The notes under the pieces are model-generated. The model made no database searches. It was not told where the DNA came from and saw nothing but the letters and a program-made list of their open reading frames with translations. Source: DATAGZ01 sp036263455 (GTDB taxonomy: Bacteria; Pseudomonadota; Alphaproteobacteria; Dongiales; Dongiaceae). Taken from it: a DNA stretch of 51,218 nucleotides. The stretch is taken from NCBI GenBank assembly GCA_036263455.1, contig DATAGZ010000020.1, positions 1 through 51,218 on the forward strand. Reading direction: 5' to 3'. Position numbers and translations under genes: made by a program. How positions within the stretch are numbered: position 1 is the first letter of the stretch; each line of letters starts with the position of its first letter. This document shows positions 41,477 to 49,717 of this stretch, one piece after another.

Positions 41477-42805
41477 ATGACGAAGGCCGCCATACCTCGC
41501 GTCGGGCTGGTCAGCCTAGGCTGTGCGAAGGCGCTCTATGACAGCGAGCGGATCGTTTCCCACTTGCGTGCCGAGGGGTATGAATTCGCGCCCGATTACG
41601 CTGGCGCGGATATGGTGATCGTCAATACCTGCGGTTTCCTGGAAAGCGCCCGCGCAGAGTCCCTGGATGCGATTGGCGAAGCGATCGACGCGAACGGCAG
41701 GGTCATCGTCACGGGCTGTCTTGGTGCCGAGCCCGATGTCATCCGGGCACGCTATCCGAAAGTCTTCGATATCACCGGGCCCGCCCATTACGAGGCCGTC
41801 ATCGATGCGGTGCATCGGGCCCGCCCGCCGCTGCATGACCCGCATTTCGACCTGTTGCCGCCCGGCGGGCTCAAATTCACGCCACGCCATTACGCGTACC
41901 TGAAAATTTCTGAAGGCTGCAATAATCGCTGCCGGTTCTGCATCATTCCCGCCTTGCGGGGAGATCTCGTGAGCCGGCCGGCTTCCGACGTGCTGGAGGA
42001 AGCCGAGGCGCTCGCGCGGGCAGGCGTGAAGGAGCTGCTGGTCGTTTCCCAAGATACATCCGCCTACGGAATCGATCTCGCCTATGCCGAAAGCAACTGG
42101 CGCGGCAGGCCGGTGCCGGCGCGTATCCTCGATCTCGCCCGCGCACTGGGTTCGCTCGGCATTTGGGTGCGGCTTCATTATATCTATCCCTATCCCCATG
42201 TGGACGGGCTCATTCCCCTGATGGCAGGGGGTCTGATCCTGCCCTATCTCGATATCCCGTTCCAGCATGCGAGCCCGCGTATCCTCAAGGCGATGCGGCG
42301 GCCGGCGAATGAGATGCGCATGCTCGACCGGATCCGCGCGTGGCGTGCTCAGGTCCTCGACCTTACCTTGCGTTCGACGTTCATCGTGGGTTTTCCCGGT
42401 GAGAGCGAGGAGGATTTCCGCCTGCTGCTCGACTGGTTGAGCGAGGCTGAACTCGACCGGGTCGGCTGCTTCAAATATGAGAATGTCGCGGGCGCAGCTG
42501 CGCGTGAACTTCCCGGTCATATTTCCGAAGATGTGAAGCAGGAGCGCTGGGACCGCTTGATGGCGCACCAGCGCGAGATCTCGCGCCGGCGGCTGGAACG
42601 CTGGGTTGGCCGATCGCTTCGCGTGCTGGTGGATCGCGCGGACAAGACCGGTATCGTTGCGCGCGGCATGGCGGATGCGCCCGAGGTGGATGGCGTTCTG
42701 CACCTCCCGCCGCGCAAGGGCATCCGCGCGGGAGATTTCGTCACCGCCACGGTCACGGGACGCGATGATTACGATTTGATCGGCGAGATTGTGGCGAACG
42801 CGTAA
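41477..42805 (+). CDS. rimO: Ribosomal protein S12 methylthiotransferase RimO
   Basis: 442 residues. N-terminal UPF0004 domain with three cluster Cys (LGCAKALYD, NTCGF, TGCLG), radical-SAM CxxxCxxC (Cys148, 152, 155 in CNNRCRFC), then a C-terminal TRAM domain. It adds a methylthio group to Asp89 of S12. The UPF0004 motif LGCAKALYDSE and the SEGCNNRCRFCIIP stretch fit RimO rather than MiaB. Converges on rlmE. Confidence 0.95.
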   Translation: MTKAAIPRVGLVSLGCAKALYDSERIVSHLRAEGYEFAPDYAGADMVIVNTCGFLESARAESLDAIGEAIDANGRVIVTGCLGAEPDVIRARYPKVFDITGPAHYEAVIDAVHRARPPLHDPHFDLLPPGGLKFTPRHYAYLKISEGCNNRCRFCIIPALRGDLVSRPASDVLEEAEALARAGVKELLVVSQDTSAYGIDLAYAESNWRGRPVPARILDLARALGSLGIWVRLHYIYPYPHVDGLIPLMAGGLILPYLDIPFQHASPRILKAMRRPANEMRMLDRIRAWRAQVLDLTLRSTFIVGFPGESEEDFRLLLDWLSEAELDRVGCFKYENVAGAAARELPGHISEDVKQERWDRLMAHQREISRRRLERWVGRSLRVLVDRADKTGIVARGMADAPEVDGVLHLPPRKGIRAGDFVTATVTGRDDYDLIGEIVANA

Positions 42806-42841
42806 ACAAGAACATCCTGGCCGACGAGCCGGAGCAGCGCA

Positions 42842-43513
42842 TCAGCGCGCTTTGCGGAATCCGAGAGCCACCACATAGATTTCCGCCGAATCCTTGCGGC
42901 TGGCGGGAGGCTTGACGTGCTTGACCGCCGCGAAATCCTGCTTGAGGCGCCTCAACAACGTCGCGGTCGTGCCGCCTTGCAGGACTTTAGCGACGAAGGC
43001 GCCATTCTCGGCCAGAATCTCCTGAGCGAAATCATAGGCGGCCTCGGCCAAGCCGATGATTTTCAAGTGGTCGGTCTGGGCATGGCCCGTGGCGTGCGCC
43101 GCCATGTCGGATAAGACCACGTCGGCCTGCTGGCCGCCCAACAGGGTGCGCAGCTGGCCGGGCGCTTCCGCCGCCATGAAATCGAGATGAAGAATGTCGG
43201 CGCCCGCCAGCGGTTCGACCGGCTGGAGATCGATGCCGACGACGCGGCCGTTCTTGCCGATCCGCTCGAGCGCCACCTGCAGCCAGCCGCCCGGAGCCGA
43301 ACCGAGATCGACCACGATTGCGCCCGGCCTCAGAAAATGGAACCGGTCATTGAGTTCCTTGAGCTTGAAGGCCGCCCGCGAGCGATAGCCCTGCTTCTTG
43401 GCCTGGGCAACATAGGGATCGTTGAGCTGGCGCTCGAGCCAGCGCCGGGAGGATTCCCGGTGCTTGCCTTTGACCCGAACCGCTTCATCCCTGCCGGTAA
43501 ATCGTGTGCGCAT
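42842..43513 (-). CDS. rlmE: 23S rRNA (uridine(2552)-2'-O)-methyltransferase RlmE
   Basis: 223 residues. FtsJ/RrmJ fold with SAM motif VVDLGSAPGGWLQVA and a K-D-K-E catalytic tetrad (Lys50, the Asp in LSDMA, Lys in FVAKVLQGG and Glu in SAEIYVVAL). Methylates the ribose of U2552 in the ribosomal A loop. Follows parE by 45 bp on the minus strand. Confidence 0.95.
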   Translation of the reverse strand: MRTRFTGRDEAVRVKGKHRESSRRWLERQLNDPYVAQAKKQGYRSRAAFKLKELNDRFHFLRPGAIVVDLGSAPGGWLQVALERIGKNGRVVGIDLQPVEPLAGADILHLDFMAAEAPGQLRTLLGGQQADVVLSDMAAHATGHAQTDHLKIIGLAEAAYDFAQEILAENGAFVAKVLQGGTTATLLRRLKQDFAAVKHVKPPASRKDSAEIYVVALGFRKAR

Positions 43514-43558
43514 GTCGGTAAATTCCGTTTCTGTCAGGGAATGGCGCGGCGTCCATGC

Positions 43559-45544
43559 TCAGACATCCACATCTTTGACGAAGGACGCATTCTCCTGGAT
43601 GAACTGAAAGCGCAGCTCGGGTTTGCGTCCCATCAGCCGTTCGACTAAAGCGGCCGTGGCACGCGCTTCCTCGCGATCCTCGTCGCGATATTTCTCGGGA
43701 ATATGTACACGCAGCAACGTGCGCGTCGTCGGGTCCATGGTGGTTTCCTTGAGCTGCTGGGCGGGCATTTCCCCGAGTCCTTTGAAGCGGCTGATCTCGA
43801 TCTTGGCGCGCGCGGAAAATTCCTTCCGGACGAGGCGCTCCCGGTCGGCATCGTCCCGCGCATAGAGAACCTTGCCGCCATGCGCGAGGCGATAGAGCGG
43901 GGGCTGGGCAAGGAAGAGATGGCCCTTGGCGACGAGCTCGGGCATTTCCTGATAGAAGAAAGTCATCAGCAGCGAAGCGATATGCGCGCCGTCGACATCG
44001 GCATCGGTCATGATGATGATCTTCTCATAGCGCAGGCGGCGCAGATCGAAGCTATCCCGCGTGCCGCAGCCCAGGGCCTGGATCAGATCGAGGAGCTCCT
44101 TGTTCGCGCCGAGCTTGTCGCTGCTCGCGCTGGCGACATTAAGGATCTTGCCGCGTAGGGGCAAGACCGCCTGGTTCTCGCGATTGCGCGCCTGCTTGGC
44201 CGAGCCACCGGCCGAATCGCCTTCCACCAGGAACAGCTCGGTGCCCGCCGCTTCGGATCGGCTGCAATCGGTGAGTTTGCCGGGGAGGCGCACCTTGCGT
44301 CCGCCGATGCGGCGCGACAATTCCTTGTCCTGCTTGCGCCGCAGGCGTTCCTCCGCGCGGGCGATGACGTAATCGAGCAGATCGCTCGCCCGCCCGGGAT
44401 CGCCGGAGAGCCAATGGTCGAAATGATCCTTGACGCTCGCTTCCACCAGGCGCTGCGCCTCGGCGCTCGCCAGCCGCTCCTTGGTCTGGCCCTGGAATTG
44501 CGGATCGCGGATGAACACCGAGAGCATCATCGCGGCCGGGGCCGTGATGTCGTCGCCGATGATCTGGGCTACCTTGCGATTGCCCGCGAGCTCGCCATAG
44601 GCCTTGATGCCGCGCAGCAGGGCGGTGCGCAGGCCGGTTTCATGGGTGCCGCCCTCCGATGTCGGCACGGTATTGCAGTAGGAGCTCAGGAAACCCTCGC
44701 CGTCGGCGGGCCAGGAAATGGCCCATTCCACACGGCCAAGCTTGTCGGGAAACTCGGCCTGGCCCGAAAAAGGCTGCGCGGTGACCGTCGCGCGTTTCTC
44801 GAGCATGCTGGCCAGGTAATCGCCAAGTCCGCCCGGAAAATGCAGGATATCCTCGGCGGGCGCGGCGCCATCGGCGACAAGAGTGGGATCGCAGGACCAG
44901 CGGATCTCGACACCCCGGAACAGATAGGCCTTCGAGCGGCACATGCGATAGAGCCGCTCGGGGCGAAAGTGCAAGGCATTGCCGAAGATCTGCGGGTCGG
45001 GGTGGAAGCGGACGGTCGTGCCGCGCCGGTTGGGCGCGGCCCCGAGCGGCTTGAGCTTGCCAATCGGCTGGCCGCGGGAGAATTCCTGCGCATAGAGCTT
45101 GCGTTCGCGCGCCACCTCGACGGCGAGATGGTCGGAGAGAGCGTTCACCACCGAGGATCCCACCCCATGCAGCCCGCCCGAGGTCTGGTAGACCTTGCCG
45201 CTGAACTTGCCGCCCGAATGAAGGGTGGTCAGGATGACTTCGAGCGCGCTCTTGTTCTTGAATTTCGGATGCGGATCGATGGGGATCCCTCGGCCATTGT
45301 CCGTGATGGTGAGGAAATTGTTCTTCTCGAGCCTGACTTCGATGCGCGAGGCATGGCCGGCCACCGCCTCGTCCATGGCATTGTCCAGAATCTCGGCAGC
45401 CAGATGATGGTAGGCGCGCTCGTCGGTTCCGCCGATATACATGCCCGGGCGGCGGCGCACTGGTTCCAGTCCTTCGAGGACCTCGATATCCTTGGCCGAA
45501 TAATCGCCGTCGCGCCCGCGCCGGTCTTCGAACAAATCACTCAT
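43559..45544 (-). CDS. parE: DNA topoisomerase IV subunit B
   Basis: 661 residues. GHKL ATPase with EILDNAMDEAVAG, DNGRGIP and GGLHGVGSSVVNALS; Toprim domain with LVEGDSAGGSAKQ and the metal-binding MTDADVDGAHI; ends RFQFIQENASFVKDVDV. IGGTDERAYHHLAAEILDN and the length favour ParE over GyrB. The ATPase subunit for decatenating sister chromosomes. The divergent gap to the DapA-like gene holds a 12-bp palindrome. Confidence 0.96.
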   Translation of the reverse strand: MSDLFEDRRGRDGDYSAKDIEVLEGLEPVRRRPGMYIGGTDERAYHHLAAEILDNAMDEAVAGHASRIEVRLEKNNFLTITDNGRGIPIDPHPKFKNKSALEVILTTLHSGGKFSGKVYQTSGGLHGVGSSVVNALSDHLAVEVARERKLYAQEFSRGQPIGKLKPLGAAPNRRGTTVRFHPDPQIFGNALHFRPERLYRMCRSKAYLFRGVEIRWSCDPTLVADGAAPAEDILHFPGGLGDYLASMLEKRATVTAQPFSGQAEFPDKLGRVEWAISWPADGEGFLSSYCNTVPTSEGGTHETGLRTALLRGIKAYGELAGNRKVAQIIGDDITAPAAMMLSVFIRDPQFQGQTKERLASAEAQRLVEASVKDHFDHWLSGDPGRASDLLDYVIARAEERLRRKQDKELSRRIGGRKVRLPGKLTDCSRSEAAGTELFLVEGDSAGGSAKQARNRENQAVLPLRGKILNVASASSDKLGANKELLDLIQALGCGTRDSFDLRRLRYEKIIIMTDADVDGAHIASLLMTFFYQEMPELVAKGHLFLAQPPLYRLAHGGKVLYARDDADRERLVRKEFSARAKIEISRFKGLGEMPAQQLKETTMDPTTRTLLRVHIPEKYRDEDREEARATAALVERLMGRKPELRFQFIQENASFVKDVDV

Positions 45545-45574
45545 TGCGCCTGTTTCTCCGATTCGGCCATTATA

Positions 45575-45586
45575 GGATGATCATCC
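45575..45586. promoter_or_regulatory. Perfect 12-bp palindrome before the DapA-like gene
   Basis: GGATGATCATCC, perfectly symmetrical, 18 bp before the DapA-like ATG and 30 bp from the parE start. Possible operator for the hydroxyproline-type gene pair; no known regulator is encoded alongside. Confidence 0.3.
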
Positions 45587-45604
45587 GAAGGGGAGGAAGA
45601 AAAC

Positions 45605-46510
45605 ATGGCCGATTCGCATTGGCACGGAATATATCCCGCGATAACGACCAAGTTTCGTCCAGATGACGCGCTCGATCTCCCCATGATGGAGCGGCATGCC
45701 GATTGGCTGATCACGCGCGGCGTTCATGGGTTGATCGTAAATGGCTCGCTCGGCGAGGCCAGCACCCTGTCTTTCGGGGAAAAAATCGAGACACTGCGCG
45801 CGGTTGCCAGAGCGGCCGCCGGCCGGGTGCCCGTGCTCGCCACCATCGCCGAGAACAGCACGGCGGAGGGATGCCGCCTCGCCAGGGAATCCGCCGCCGC
45901 GGGCGCCGACGGGCTCATGGTCCTGCCCGGACTGCGCTATGTCGCCGATGCGCGCGAGAGCGCCCACCATTTCCGATCCATCGCCGCGCAGAGCGACCTT
46001 CCTCTCATGATCTACAACAACCCGCTCGCCTATGGCACCGATGTCACCCCGGCGCAATTTGCCGCGCTGGCCGCGGAGGAACGGTTCGTGGCAATCAAGG
46101 AATCGTCAGGCGATATCCGGCGCATCGCCGAGATCCGGCGCGTCACGGGCAAACGCTATCGGCTGTTCTGCGGAGTGGACGATCTGGCGCTCGAAGCCTT
46201 GCTTATGGGTGCCGATGGCTGGGTGGCGGGCCTCGTCACCGCCTTTCCCGCCGAGACGGTCGCGATTTACGAGGCGGTGCGCGCCGGCCGTTTGGATGAG
46301 GCACGCCGGCTCTATCACTGGTTCCTGCCGCTCCTGCGGCTCGACGTGTCGGCCAAGCTCGTCCAGAACATCAAGCTTGTCGAATGCAAGGTCCTGGAGA
46401 GCAGCGAGCATGTGCGGGCGCCCCGCCTGCCGCTCATGGGAGAGGAGCGGCGCGAGGTGGAACGGCTGATCGAGGACGCGCTGCGCACCCGGCCTTGGCT
46501 GGAGGCCTAG
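45605..46510 (+). CDS. DapA-family aldolase/deaminase, probable hydroxyproline-pathway pyrroline-hydroxycarboxylate deaminase
   Basis: 301 residues, a DHDPS/NAL TIM barrel with the Schiff-base Lys165 (AIKESSGD) and Tyr137 (MIYNNPLAYG). The partner gene, a hydroxyproline 2-epimerase starting at the next base after the stop, points to delta1-pyrroline-4-hydroxy-2-carboxylate deaminase (the HypD/LhpC role) rather than lysine synthesis. That assignment is from context; the active site alone would also fit other DapA-like aldolases. Ribosome-binding site GGGGAGGAAG. No D-hydroxyproline oxidase or semialdehyde dehydrogenase is visible here. Confidence 0.8.
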   Translation: MADSHWHGIYPAITTKFRPDDALDLPMMERHADWLITRGVHGLIVNGSLGEASTLSFGEKIETLRAVARAAAGRVPVLATIAENSTAEGCRLARESAAAGADGLMVLPGLRYVADARESAHHFRSIAAQSDLPLMIYNNPLAYGTDVTPAQFAALAAEERFVAIKESSGDIRRIAEIRRVTGKRYRLFCGVDDLALEALLMGADGWVAGLVTAFPAETVAIYEAVRAGRLDEARRLYHWFLPLLRLDVSAKLVQNIKLVECKVLESSEHVRAPRLPLMGEERREVERLIEDALRTRPWLEA

Positions 46511-47509
46511 ATGCGTCACTCCTTCCACTGCATCGACGGCCATACTTGCGGCAATCCCGTGCGGTTGGTGGCGGGCGGCGGGCCACAACTGGTAGGCGCG
46601 AACATGAGCGAGCGGCGACGGAATTTTCTCGAGGAATATGATTGGATCCGCACCGGCTTGATGTTCGAGCCCCGCGGCCACGACCAAATGTCGGGCGCAA
46701 TCCTTTATCCCTCCACGCGCCCCGATTGCGACAGCGCGATCCTATTCATCGAGACCAGCGGGTGCCTGCCGATGTGCGGCCACGGGACGATAGGAACGGT
46801 GACGCTCGCGCTGGAGCATGGGTTGATCACGCCCCGGCGCGAAGGCGAGGTGCGCCTCGACACGCCGGCGGGTCCGGTGGTCGCCCATTACCGGCGCGAG
46901 GGCGACCGTATCGCCAGCGTGACACTCACCAACGTACCGAGCTTCCTCCATGCCCGTGACCTGCCGGTTTCTTGCCCGGGTCTCGGCGACATCACGGTCG
47001 ATATCGCCTATGGCGGGAATTTCTATGCCATCGTCGATCCGCAGCAGGCGTACCGCGACATGGCCGATTATAGCGCCGCCGACCTGATCCGCATGAGCCA
47101 CGCGCTGCGCATCGCCTTGAACCGCGCCTATGAAGTGCACCATCCCGACGATCCCTCGATCTCCGGTATTTCGCATATCCTGTGGACGGGCGCGCCGCGC
47201 GCCGCGCAGGCCACCGCCCGCAATGCCGTTTATTATGGCGACAAGGCCATCGACCGCTCGCCATGCGGGACCGGCACCTCGGCGCGCATGGCGCAGTGGG
47301 CTGCGCGCAGCCGTCTCGCCGATAGCGAGGAATTCGTGCATGAAAGCATCATCGGCAGCCTGTTCCGCGGCCGCATCGCCGGCCAAACGAACGTCGGAAA
47401 CCATGCGGCAATCATCCCGACCATCGAAGGATGGGCCTGCCTGACCGGCTATAACACGCTCTTCATCGACGACCGCGACCCTTATGCCCGCGGGTTCCAG
47501 GTGGTATAA
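46511..47509 (+). CDS. Proline racemase-family protein, probable 4-hydroxyproline 2-epimerase
   Basis: 332 residues. The two catalytic acid/base cysteines are present: Cys89 in LPMCGHGTIG and Cys252 in SPCGTGTSA, the Cys/Cys pair of epimerases and racemases as opposed to the Cys/Thr dehydratases. It likely converts trans-4-hydroxy-L-proline to cis-4-hydroxy-D-proline. Begins immediately after the DapA-like stop, with GGAGG just upstream inside that gene. After it base composition drops sharply. Confidence 0.87.
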   Translation: MRHSFHCIDGHTCGNPVRLVAGGGPQLVGANMSERRRNFLEEYDWIRTGLMFEPRGHDQMSGAILYPSTRPDCDSAILFIETSGCLPMCGHGTIGTVTLALEHGLITPRREGEVRLDTPAGPVVAHYRREGDRIASVTLTNVPSFLHARDLPVSCPGLGDITVDIAYGGNFYAIVDPQQAYRDMADYSAADLIRMSHALRIALNRAYEVHHPDDPSISGISHILWTGAPRAAQATARNAVYYGDKAIDRSPCGTGTSARMAQWAARSRLADSEEFVHESIIGSLFRGRIAGQTNVGNHAAIIPTIEGWACLTGYNTLFIDDRDPYARGFQVV

Positions 47510-47736
47510 AGCACCAGCGCCTAGCGTAATTTCCAGTCGAGCAATATCACAGGGCGAATCTCATTTGCCAAACGCGCGCTATCGAGACGGTATAAGGTGA
47601 GAAATTCAACCGATAGTTACAATAGGCGGTAAATAACGCCGCATTATTTTTAAAAGTTGCGTATACTGCTTGCGGAACGCCGAGCTTGGGTTCAAGATAT
47701 TTCGATGCACGGAATCTTGCAGATCTTAAGGGTGAG
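47510..47736. other. AT-rich intergenic start of an accessory island
   Basis: No convincing gene. Composition turns AT-rich after about 47,540. An antisense frame (47547-47786, ending in RVWQMRFAL) has no recognisable domain and overlaps the next gene. I saw no tRNA, attachment repeat or transposase. Confidence 0.6.
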
Positions 47737-48000
47737 ATGAAAAGGGTAGTAAGTTTAGTAATCCTAGTAGTGGTTTGGATGTGCAAAGGTGCGGTTGGTC
47801 AAGCTCGATCACCAGAAACGCCAAATGCGGCGCCGCTATCTAAGGAGCAAAAAATTGAGATTGCTGCTACCGACTTTTTCTCCCGTACCCTTCTAGGGGG
47901 TGATCTAAAAAATCTATCTGAGGATGCCAAGGTGATCCTCTATCGATGGCGTGAGCCTCTGAACGTAAGAATCATCATGTTAGCCATGGAAGGATTATAG
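47737..48000 (+). CDS. Small predicted exported protein, possibly a truncated DUF2927-type remnant
   Basis: 87 residues from the ATG at 47737, preceded by AAGGGTGAG; the frame extends 17 codons further upstream without a good start. A Sec-type signal peptide (MKRVVSLVILVVVWMCKG, cleavage probably near AVGQA) is followed by about 60 residues ending LYRWREPLNVRIIMLAMEGL. The RTLLGG and RW-plus-basic pattern is loosely like the start of DUF2927 proteins, which are much longer. After the stop another frame stays open for about 44 codons, so this may be a frameshifted or decayed longer gene. AT-rich relative to the core. Function unknown. Confidence 0.55.
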   Translation: MKRVVSLVILVVVWMCKGAVGQARSPETPNAAPLSKEQKIEIAATDFFSRTLLGGDLKNLSEDAKVILYRWREPLNVRIIMLAMEGL

Positions 48001-48212
48001 AAACGGGTGCCAGAGGAATGAGGGATGCGGAGACCATGATCAAATGAAAATCTTGCCCGTCAATGCCTTACAGCTACGTTCTCATCCGCTAGGGCAACTT
48101 GTCAGAAAGGTTAACGCCTGTTCCAGGCTAATATATGCTTGAAAAACGGCAAAGGCGGCTTGCCAAGCGGGGAAGGGAAGCATATAGTTAACAGACTCAT
48201 CCGGAGGCACGC
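48001..48212. other. Intergenic region upstream of the RTX acyltransferase operon
   Basis: No gene supported. A short GCCTG-TTC-CAGGC hairpin (48116-48128) lies about 85 bp before the acyltransferase start. GGAGG at 48203-48207 is the ribosome-binding site for the TTG at 48213. Promoter elements could not be assigned with confidence. Confidence 0.5.
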
Positions 48213-48704
48213 TTGGGACCATCGGCTAGGGGTACAAAAACCGCAGATGAATGGAAGAGCGGCCCAAATAGTCCGCTTGTCTCATTGACCAGACAGGTGG
48301 AACAGCTGATAGAGCGATCCCCGTCAGCGGGTTCGTGGAGTCCAAAATCCATTTTTACCTATATCCAACCCCCTCTGTGGCTCAACCAATATGTATTTCT
48401 TGCCGATAAAGGGAAGATAATTGCTTGGTGCTCGTGGGCATTCTTAAACGAAGAAACCGAAGCGCGGTTGCTAGCGCGGCTTTGGCCGCTGACGCTCGAG
48501 GATTGGCACTGCGGCGAGCGGTGCTGGATCATCGATCTGATTGCGCCGTTTGGCGGCATGAGAAGAATATATAGGAAGCTCGAAACTTTCTTTGCAGATA
48601 ACTTTCAGGTGGAATGCGTACGATGGCTGCGCACGACTAATCAAGGGGTTCCGCAACGCTTAGGAACATGGCGTCCTCTATCATTTCGATTGAAGGATCG
48701 ATAA
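48213..48704 (+). CDS. HlyC-family toxin-activating lysine acyltransferase, catalytic His replaced
   Basis: 163 residues from a TTG at 48213 with GGAGG 5 nt ahead. The match to HlyC is clear in the core: NQYVFLADKGKIIAWCSWAF, then EDW-x-x-GERCWIIDLIAPFG with Asp108 at the position of the HlyC catalytic Asp92. HlyC enzymes transfer fatty acyl groups from acyl carrier protein to lysines of RTX toxins. At the place of catalytic His23 (HlyC SPLHRNW) this protein reads SPSAGSW, with Ala39 instead of His, and no other His aligns nearby. It may be inactive or use another residue. Coupled to a membrane-protein gene 2 bp downstream and then an RTX-like gene. Confidence 0.85.
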   Translation: MGPSARGTKTADEWKSGPNSPLVSLTRQVEQLIERSPSAGSWSPKSIFTYIQPPLWLNQYVFLADKGKIIAWCSWAFLNEETEARLLARLWPLTLEDWHCGERCWIIDLIAPFGGMRRIYRKLETFFADNFQVECVRWLRTTNQGVPQRLGTWRPLSFRLKDR

Positions 48705-48706
48705 GA

Positions 48707-49717
48707 ATGAATTCTTCAATAGATCATCGGGGGTTTTCACACCAATTGCCAAACAAGATGGTAAAAAGGACTCTTCTGCTATCACTCGCCGTTATATTTA
48801 TAAATATCTGGACAGGGCAACACAGCATCAACACGCTTTTTTTTGGATTAGCGTGGTTTTGCATAGCTATACCTATCCTCGTTATTGGAGAGGTTTTATG
48901 GCTAAGCAAGACAAAGGACGTTAAAAGAATTGCGATATCCTTGAGCAAGGATACAAGTTTTTCCATCGCGCTAGCCATCTCAGTTATTTCGGTACATATC
49001 GGCTTTGCTTTATTGATTCAGAGAATCGATATATACCCTTTGATGAAATTTCGGCAAGTAATGTCAGCCGCCACCATTATGTCGCATACTCTTCTGATTT
49101 TTATCCTAGTTTACTCGCTCGGTATTATTGGTAACGAGCGAAAGAGCATTAAAACTATAATAGTATGTTGGTTTTCCGTTTTGAGCGCTTATGCTATAGT
49201 CATAGGTATAAGCGCGCCGAATCTTTTTACCTATACAAATGGTAATGTAGCAACGTCAGGGCCTGATTGCCAGTTAACTACAGTAGCGCTAAACACGTTC
49301 CGAATTTGTGAGCAGCTCGAGCGGAGCAGCATGAACCATTTTTACCAAGTCTTGGTTAAGCCGGCACTCTATGTTAAAAAAAGCAGTCCTGATGAAGGAT
49401 TTCCTGATATCTCTGTCAATTATAGGGATATATTGCCTTTTAGGTCATATATCCAGATAGGTGATTGCAATAGAAGTACATGTCGAGACTATAGGGAATT
49501 TTCTCTCATGGAATATGGTTTGATTTTGCCCATAAGCGATTACGGTCAATTCCATGCTGTAAATGGAGATGTCATTTATGTGTTCAACGTTATGATTGCT
49601 GGAGTATATGGGATAATTTTTCTTAATATTTCCCGAGGTGAATACAGTATTGTAAATACCAGAAAACAGGCATCTTACTACCTGGAGGAAGATTCAAATG
49701 GGTTCAAACAGAGATAA
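48707..49717 (+). CDS. Uncharacterised polytopic membrane protein with Cys-containing loop
   Basis: 336 residues from the ATG at 48707, 2 bp after the acyltransferase stop, with GAAGGA 9 nt upstream. I recognise no family. Five hydrophobic helices occupy about 21-36, 43-64, 83-103, 119-140 and 147-167, then a ~130-residue hydrophilic region with several Cys (GPDCQL, RICEQ, GDCNRSTCRDY) that could form disulfides outside the cytoplasm, and a last helix near 300-316. AT-rich, Ile/Ser/Asn-rich codon use unlike the core. Overlaps the RTX-like start by 20 nt. By position it could be an immunity, anchoring or export partner, but nothing in the sequence proves it. Confidence 0.8.
   Translation: MNSSIDHRGFSHQLPNKMVKRTLLLSLAVIFINIWTGQHSINTLFFGLAWFCIAIPILVIGEVLWLSKTKDVKRIAISLSKDTSFSIALAISVISVHIGFALLIQRIDIYPLMKFRQVMSAATIMSHTLLIFILVYSLGIIGNERKSIKTIIVCWFSVLSAYAIVIGISAPNLFTYTNGNVATSGPDCQLTTVALNTFRICEQLERSSMNHFYQVLVKPALYVKKSSPDEGFPDISVNYRDILPFRSYIQIGDCNRSTCRDYREFSLMEYGLILPISDYGQFHAVNGDVIYVFNVMIAGVYGIIFLNISRGEYSIVNTRKQASYYLEEDSNGFKQR

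Noticed and set aside
47547..47786. 79-codon minus-strand frame ending RVWQMRFAL
   Set aside because: Ends with an aromatic-hydrophobic pattern slightly like a beta-barrel terminus, but it overlaps the signal-peptide gene, is short and has no recognisable domain.
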